A stretch of DNA of 64,000 nucleotides. Origin: Rhizomys pruinosus (taxonomy: Eukaryota > Chordata > Mammalia > Rodentia > Spalacidae). Where the stretch lies: contig VZQC01006732.1 of the NCBI GenBank assembly GCA_009823505.1, positions 543,665 through 607,664 on the forward strand, written 5' to 3'. Below the pieces are notes generated by a model. The model searched no databases. It was not told the origin of the DNA and saw only the letters and a program-made list of their open reading frames with translations. This document shows, piece by piece, positions 59,573-64,000 of the stretch. The translations under genes were made by a program, and so were the position numbers. Each line of letters starts with the position of its first letter. The first letter of the stretch is position 1.

Positions 59573-60190
59573 TAAATACTGTATTTTTCTCAGCCACTAA
59601 ACAAATGCAGTAGTAGTAGTAGTAATTTCTACTTCCCTGATGGTCACATCTTTGATGGTTCTGGGGAAAACGCACATGTCAGATACAAGGCAAAACGTGG
59701 ACTTAGTAGGTGTCTCAGCCTTCACTAGTCTCATGACTTTCACAAGCTTTTGCCAGTTATTATGCCAAAACTAAAAACCAGGCGAGGCAAGCGTTGGAAC
59801 AATAGGTCATTCCAAACACAAAATCTCAATTATCAAAGCTCCCAACAAGCTTTTCATGAAAACCTCACTATAACCACTATAATTCAGTGTCACATTATGA
59901 CTTTCCTTTTCCTTCCCAAACAGTATATAACCCACCTCTGTCCCCCGCTCCTCTCTTATTTGGGGTGTAGCAGTCAACCCTTACAGAGGTTTCTGAAAAC
60001 GAGCTGCTTTCATTGTCAGTCCATAAAATGCATATTAATGATTTAGCAGCTGCCAAAAGCTACAGCCACCCGAAATTCTGTCAGAGGTACTGGTCACAAC
60101 CAGATGTGGTTTATAAAAGTACTAAATCAATACCAGAGTCCACTGTCAAAAATGGCAGTGAATTTATGACATTTTAAATTTGGTAGTGGA

Positions 60191-60400
60191 AGGATTGGAA
60201 AGATGGCTCAGCAATTGAATTTGTGTATATGATCTTCAGGGGCTGGAGCTCAGTCTCTAGCACTTAGTCATGTGATTCACACCACCAGCTAAACTTTAGC
60301 TCCAGCGGATCCAATGCCCTCTTCTGGCTTCAGTGGGCATCCGCGTATGTGTAACATGTGTTCACACATACACATATACACTAATTGTTAGTTTAATAAT
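60191..60400 (+). mobile_element. B2 SINE, diverged
   Basis: Sense: ggattggaaagatggctcag, gctggagctcagtctctagc, aatgccctcttctggcttca, ending in CA-rich sequence. Confidence 0.8.
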
Positions 60401-60410
60401 AAAACAATTT

Positions 60411-60668
60411 GGGGCTGGAGAGATGGGCTAGCAGTTAAGAGCCCACACGCACTCTTGCAGAGGACCCGGGTTCGATCCCCAGCACCCACATGGCGGCCAG
60501 AACCTATCTGACACTCCAAAGTTTCCAGCCGAGGAACTCCAGTTCCAGGGGAATCCGACACCTCTTTTGACCTCCGCAGCATGCACGACCACAGGTGCAA
60601 CAGACTTGCATGGAGGACACGTACATTCATACACATACAGAAATAAATAAAATTATTAAAAAAAATAA
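60411..60668 (+). mobile_element. B2-variant SINE
   Basis: Sense: tggggctggagagatgggct, gacccgggttcgatccccag, ccagttccaggggaatccga, ending acatacagaaataaataaaa. It directly follows the previous B2. Confidence 0.94.
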
Positions 60669-61352
60669 ACAAATTTAATGGGGTTCTTAATACTGAATAT
60701 AAATTGTTTATCTGAAAATAAGAAATAAGCCATAAAATGTCCCCCTGAAATTCATTAACAATGCTACACTACTAGGATGGGCTGTGCCTCTCACCAGAAT
60801 CCAGGCTCCTGCCAGAAGGCCTGAAGTTTGTTTAGACCAGCTTGGTTATCTGGGAAACTAGTTCAGACAAAGCAATAATTATGACTTCCAAGACAGCTAC
60901 CCAGAAAAAGCATAGGTCTTTCTACCAAAAGCAAAAAACTTCTAAAAGTCCATGTATGTTAATATTCTCTTGTTAAAATCAGAACTCAAAGAGACATTAA
61001 ATCTATATGTAGGCACCAACAAGCATGGGCAAGCATTGCGAAATCTACAAAGACACATTGCACAACTGCCTTCTGCACCTGACTCATAGCTCCCTGTGAT
61101 GTCATTAATATCCCCAATTTACAGAAAAGGAGCTTTAGCTTTACTTTAAAGTAGCTTTTAGCTACCTATGAATACAAATATTCACAGGTAGGAGAGCCAG
61201 AAAATCACAAAGTGGAGGAGCTGGTCCTGGGGTTTATCCTTGGTTTTAGGTGTCTGCAATTTCAGAGTGGGGCTCCTTCACAAGTCTCTATTACATGGAA
61301 TTTCTGACTCTCAACACCAAGTAAATAATAATGATTGTGCATTCAAATTAGG

Positions 61353-61353
61353 N
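61353..61353. other. Ambiguous base (N)
   Basis: The only N in the window. It lies just before the CT-rich tract and marks a consensus problem there. Confidence 0.99.
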
Positions 61354-61359
61354 TTTCTT

Positions 61360-61420
61360 CTATCTCTCTTTCCTCTCTCCTCTCTCTCTCTCTCTCTCCT
61401 CTCTCTTCTCTCTCTCTCGC
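61360..61420. repeat. (CT)n tract
   Basis: Imperfect CT/TCTC units between the N and an antisense B1. Confidence 0.95.
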
Positions 61421-61562
61421 TTTTGGTCTTTTTGAGACAGGGTCTCCACTGTAGCTCTGGCTGTGCCTGGACTATCTGTAGACCAGGCGCTTGGCCTTGA
61501 ACTCACAGGACCCTGCCTCTGCCTCCAAGTGCTGGGATTAAAAGCCTGCGCCACCACACCAG
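61421..61562 (-). mobile_element. B1 SINE, antisense, with small indels
   Basis: Antisense: ggtctttttgagacagggtc, gcctccaagtgctgggatta, gcctgcgccaccacaccag; several single-base gains and losses relative to other B1 copies. Confidence 0.9.
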
Positions 61563-61788
61563 TGGAACCATTGCTTTCTTTCACAAAGATTGTTCTAATA
61601 AAGTGACTTGAGTATGGGTTTGGGTATCAATAAAAGGAATTCAGTTTTAATTTGTGCTGTAAAAAATGAGCTGAGGGATACATTGTAGGGTGAGGAAGAC
61701 ATTGCAGGAAGATGGAAGTAGGGTGCTTCTGTCTGAATGCTGGGTGGCATTTATGGAATGGAACATTCCCTGCTTTTGTTAGAGTATT

Positions 61789-61945
61789 TTATTATTTATT
61801 TATTTTATTTATTTATTATTTATTTCCTTTTGAGACAGTGTCTCCCTGTGCCCCAGCTGTCCTAGAAACTCACTATGTAGACCAGGAACTGGCCTTGAAC
61901 TCATAGAGACTGCCTGCCTCCCTCCTAAATTTTTTTGGCCGGGGT
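61789..61945 (-). mobile_element. B1 SINE with (ATTT)n tail, truncated
   Basis: (ATTT)n at 61789-61827, then antisense ttttgagacagtgtctccct, gtagaccaggaactggcctt, gactgcctgcctccctccta; the head is missing or rearranged. Confidence 0.82.
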
Positions 61946-62044
61946 TGTGCTTTTAGCAAGTGGAGTTTCTGATTAATCTCACTGCTTCCATTACTCATTA
62001 CTTGCAGTCATTTGAATAAGGATCTCATGGGAGAATTCTTTTCA

Positions 62045-62178
62045 TTTTTTGACCGGGTTCCCAGCTAGTCCCAGTTGGCCTGAACTTGCTATGTAGACAA
62101 AGGCTGACCTTGATCTCACAGGATCCACTTGTCTCCCCTGATCCTGGGGTTAAAAGGCATAGGCACAATGTCCAGCAA
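62045..62178 (-). mobile_element. B1 SINE, diverged
   Basis: Antisense: gaccgggttcccagctagtc, tatgtagacaaaggctgacc, gttaaaaggcataggcacaa, tgtccagc. Confidence 0.75.
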
Positions 62179-62269
62179 AAGATTTGAATTTAAAAAATAT
62201 ATGTTAATCTTAGCTGTATCTATGTTCATATACACACATAATCTTCATATATGTGTTTGATTCTTTACT

Positions 62270-62582
62270 TCGTTGTGTGAGAGTATATGCATGCATGTCC
62301 AGGCGACTGCAGCCAGTGTGTGCAGAGGACACATCAGGTGCCCTGCCTAACAGCTCCACCTTATTCCCTTGAGTCAGGGTCTCCAGAAACTTAGGCTGGG
62401 CTGGTAGCTATTAAATTCCAGTGACCATCCTGTTTCTGGCCCTACACGACAGCACCAGGTTCTCAGCTGCCCACACAAGCACTCCTGGGTTTTCATGTGG
62501 GTGCTGGTATTTGATCTCATCTGCTCATTGCATAAACACACACTCTGACCCACTCTCGTCCTAAGCCATCTGCTCAGCCCAG
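62270..62582 (-). mobile_element. B3-type SINE, antisense
   Basis: Left part B2-like (gtgcagaggacacatcaggt, gccctgcctaacagctccac), B1-like middle (cttgagtcagggtctccaga), then ttttcatgtgggtgctggta and gccatctgctcagccc. This order fits B3. Confidence 0.65.
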
Positions 62583-63965
62583 AGGATTCATGTTCACTAT
62601 TCCACTCAATTATGGTCTGTTATGTGCCCATGGGCTGTGGTCAGGGTGAGGCTGGGAGGAAGGAGGTCTGTAGGAATACTCTGCTATACCTGCTCCTACT
62701 TAAATCCAGAGAGTAGGCTCAGGTAAGAAATACAGGTTCCAGTGATACATTAAGCCCCCTTCCTAGAAGTACAGGTTTTACATCTGTTGCCCAAGAGCCA
62801 AACAGATTTGTTTGAGTCAGTTCTCTCTGTATAGATGTATCCAGGTTTTATAGAGACTTCAGAAAATTTTTATTTTTCACCCAAATTATTATTTAAACTA
62901 AAGATTTTGCTTTCAAGAAAAATGAAAATCAAAGATACTATATTACTGTAAGACTGTTGCCTTGTGAAACCCATACCATGTACAACAAATTACACTAATA
63001 AAAATTTTTAAAGGACCAATATTAAAAAAATGAAACACATAGGTGAAGTTCTTAGCTTGAATTTACGTATGTAAATTTGAGGGTTCCAGAAAATGCAACA
63101 AAGAAGGATTTGCTGGTGTAAACAAGATGGCTAATCTTACTGTGATCCAGAAACAGCTGCCTGTGTATCTTGGTAAGTGAAGAATGATGTTAACCTTTCT
63201 CGAATGCTGGTGGCTATTGAGTTTGGGCAGAAAATCCTATAAAGGAGAACAAGCTGCGGAGCGTAATAAACTACCAGGTGCTCGATAAAAACCAGTCTTC
63301 CTCTCTTACTCAGGCTGGTCAAGTTCAAGGGCACTGCTGAAGGCTCCTTACTGTTGTGAAGGTGATGAGATTTCTCCTCTCCTGCTAGCTGTCTGAATTA
63401 CTTATGGGCCTGACAGAGATGTGGATTCTTACCTGATAGCTGCTCAAAGACTTGGGATAGCTCATTTCCCTTAAGTTAAACCTTCTACTCTTTATTTGCC
63501 CAGTAATTTCCACTTCTAGGCAGTATGTGTTAAACATGAGAGGCTTCTGTCCAGGTCCTGGCTGTGGGGCTTCAAGTAGGTGTCCCAACCTTTCCCTGCT
63601 GTCCTTTCTGGGCTCTGCCAACGGACCAAAGGAAAACCAGTTTTATAGGTTGTTATGAAGGTGAGACAAGATGGTAAAAGCATTATCTGTCAGATGGTTT
63701 CCTGTTGTTGCTTTTCCCCCTGTCGAAGGCAAGCATTTCGTAGTTACAAGCCAAATAAATGATTGGGCTGGATGATTCTTGGTGCTGTGCTCATCCTGAG
63801 CATCTTGTGATATTCAAGAGCATTTCTGGTTTGTATCTTAAATCCCACTAATACCCTTCTTTCACTCTGGGATAACAAAGATTTTTCCTTGCCCACTGGT
63901 AAAAAAACGTGTTTAAGAAAAATTTGTCCCATTTTTCTTTTGTTCAGAAATGGTATGGAAGGAAG

Positions 63966-64000
63966 GACTGGGGCTATACCTCAGTTGGTAAAGGTCTTGC
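63966..64000 (+). mobile_element. ID/B4-type SINE head, cut by the window end
   Basis: ctggggctatacctcagttg and gtaaaggtcttgc match the tRNA-derived start of ID/B4 elements; the rest is outside. Confidence 0.7.

Larger units (their letters stand above)
57564..64000 (+). other. Sequence after the last recognised exon
   Basis: Mostly SINEs. 57600-58230, 58340-58970, 60670-61340 and 62590-63960 are unassigned. No further DCHS2-like exon is seen, although the human protein continues well beyond this point, so later exons must lie outside or be lost. Confidence 0.6.

Noticed and set aside
63130..63180. A possible first exon (atggctaatcttactgtgat ... gtaagt)
   Set aside because: A short frame with a chance donor; no upstream promoter sign, no homology I recognise, and no second exon.
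1..64000. Assignment to DCHS1, FAT4 or CDH23
   Set aside because: Distinctive stretches (PLSKGKIFMSQNIRHL, YKGLVNENCVAG) and the exon pattern follow DCHS2; FAT4 has far larger EC exons and CDH23 smaller ones, from memory.

Overview
The window is mammalian, from a muroid or other myomorph rodent. The intronic DNA is full of B1 (7SL-derived), B2, B3 and ID/B4-like SINEs, old and rodent-type L1 fragments, MaLR-type LTRs and long CA/TG microsatellites. The commonest B2 here is a CpG-rich variant with a long 3' half unlike the standard Mus or Rattus consensus as I remember it, so a more divergent muroid lineage is likely; I cannot name the species.

The only protein-coding gene I can support is an interior part of a giant cadherin, read here as Dchs2 (dachsous cadherin-related 2), on the + strand. 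Eleven exons are visible, two of them a duplicate pair. In order they are 1175-1362 and 2524-2623 (duplicate copies), 7522-8538, 12271-12458, 13624-13723, 19378-19532, 20965-21808, 26332-26545 (broken), 32040-32174, 34166-34375, 42884-43741 and 57452-57563 (broken). All junctions between intact exons agree in phase. Neither the first nor the last exon of the gene lies in the window, and 57.6-64 kb shows no further exon.

Two things stand out. First, 1-14.4 kb is built from a recent segmental duplication. Positions 1-3303 match 11094-14406, 3304-6333 match about 8833-11908, and the first 0.8 kb occurs three times. The duplication carries two intact exons which, by phase, would splice in frame onto the exon at 7522. 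Its junctions imply that another copy of the 1,017-bp exon may lie just upstream of the window. An assembly artefact is a real alternative, because one copy carries many small indels. Second, exon 26332-26545 has an in-frame TGA and a frame-breaking deletion, and exon 57452-57563 has single-base losses including its splice donor. The other exons are fully open. This looks like recent decay of Dchs2, or loss of particular exons, in this lineage.

The rest is intron. It holds a truncated U4 snRNA retrocopy at 19.6 kb, an old L1 at 22-24 kb, a long repeat with flanking direct copies at 32.2-34.0 kb, an internally deleted L1/HAL1-like element at 35-37 kb, MaLR-like LTRs at 40.8 and 43.9 kb, and antisense L1 or HAL1 at 44.5 and 48.4-50.1 kb. 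I found no functional RNA gene, CRISPR array, promoter or second protein-coding gene.
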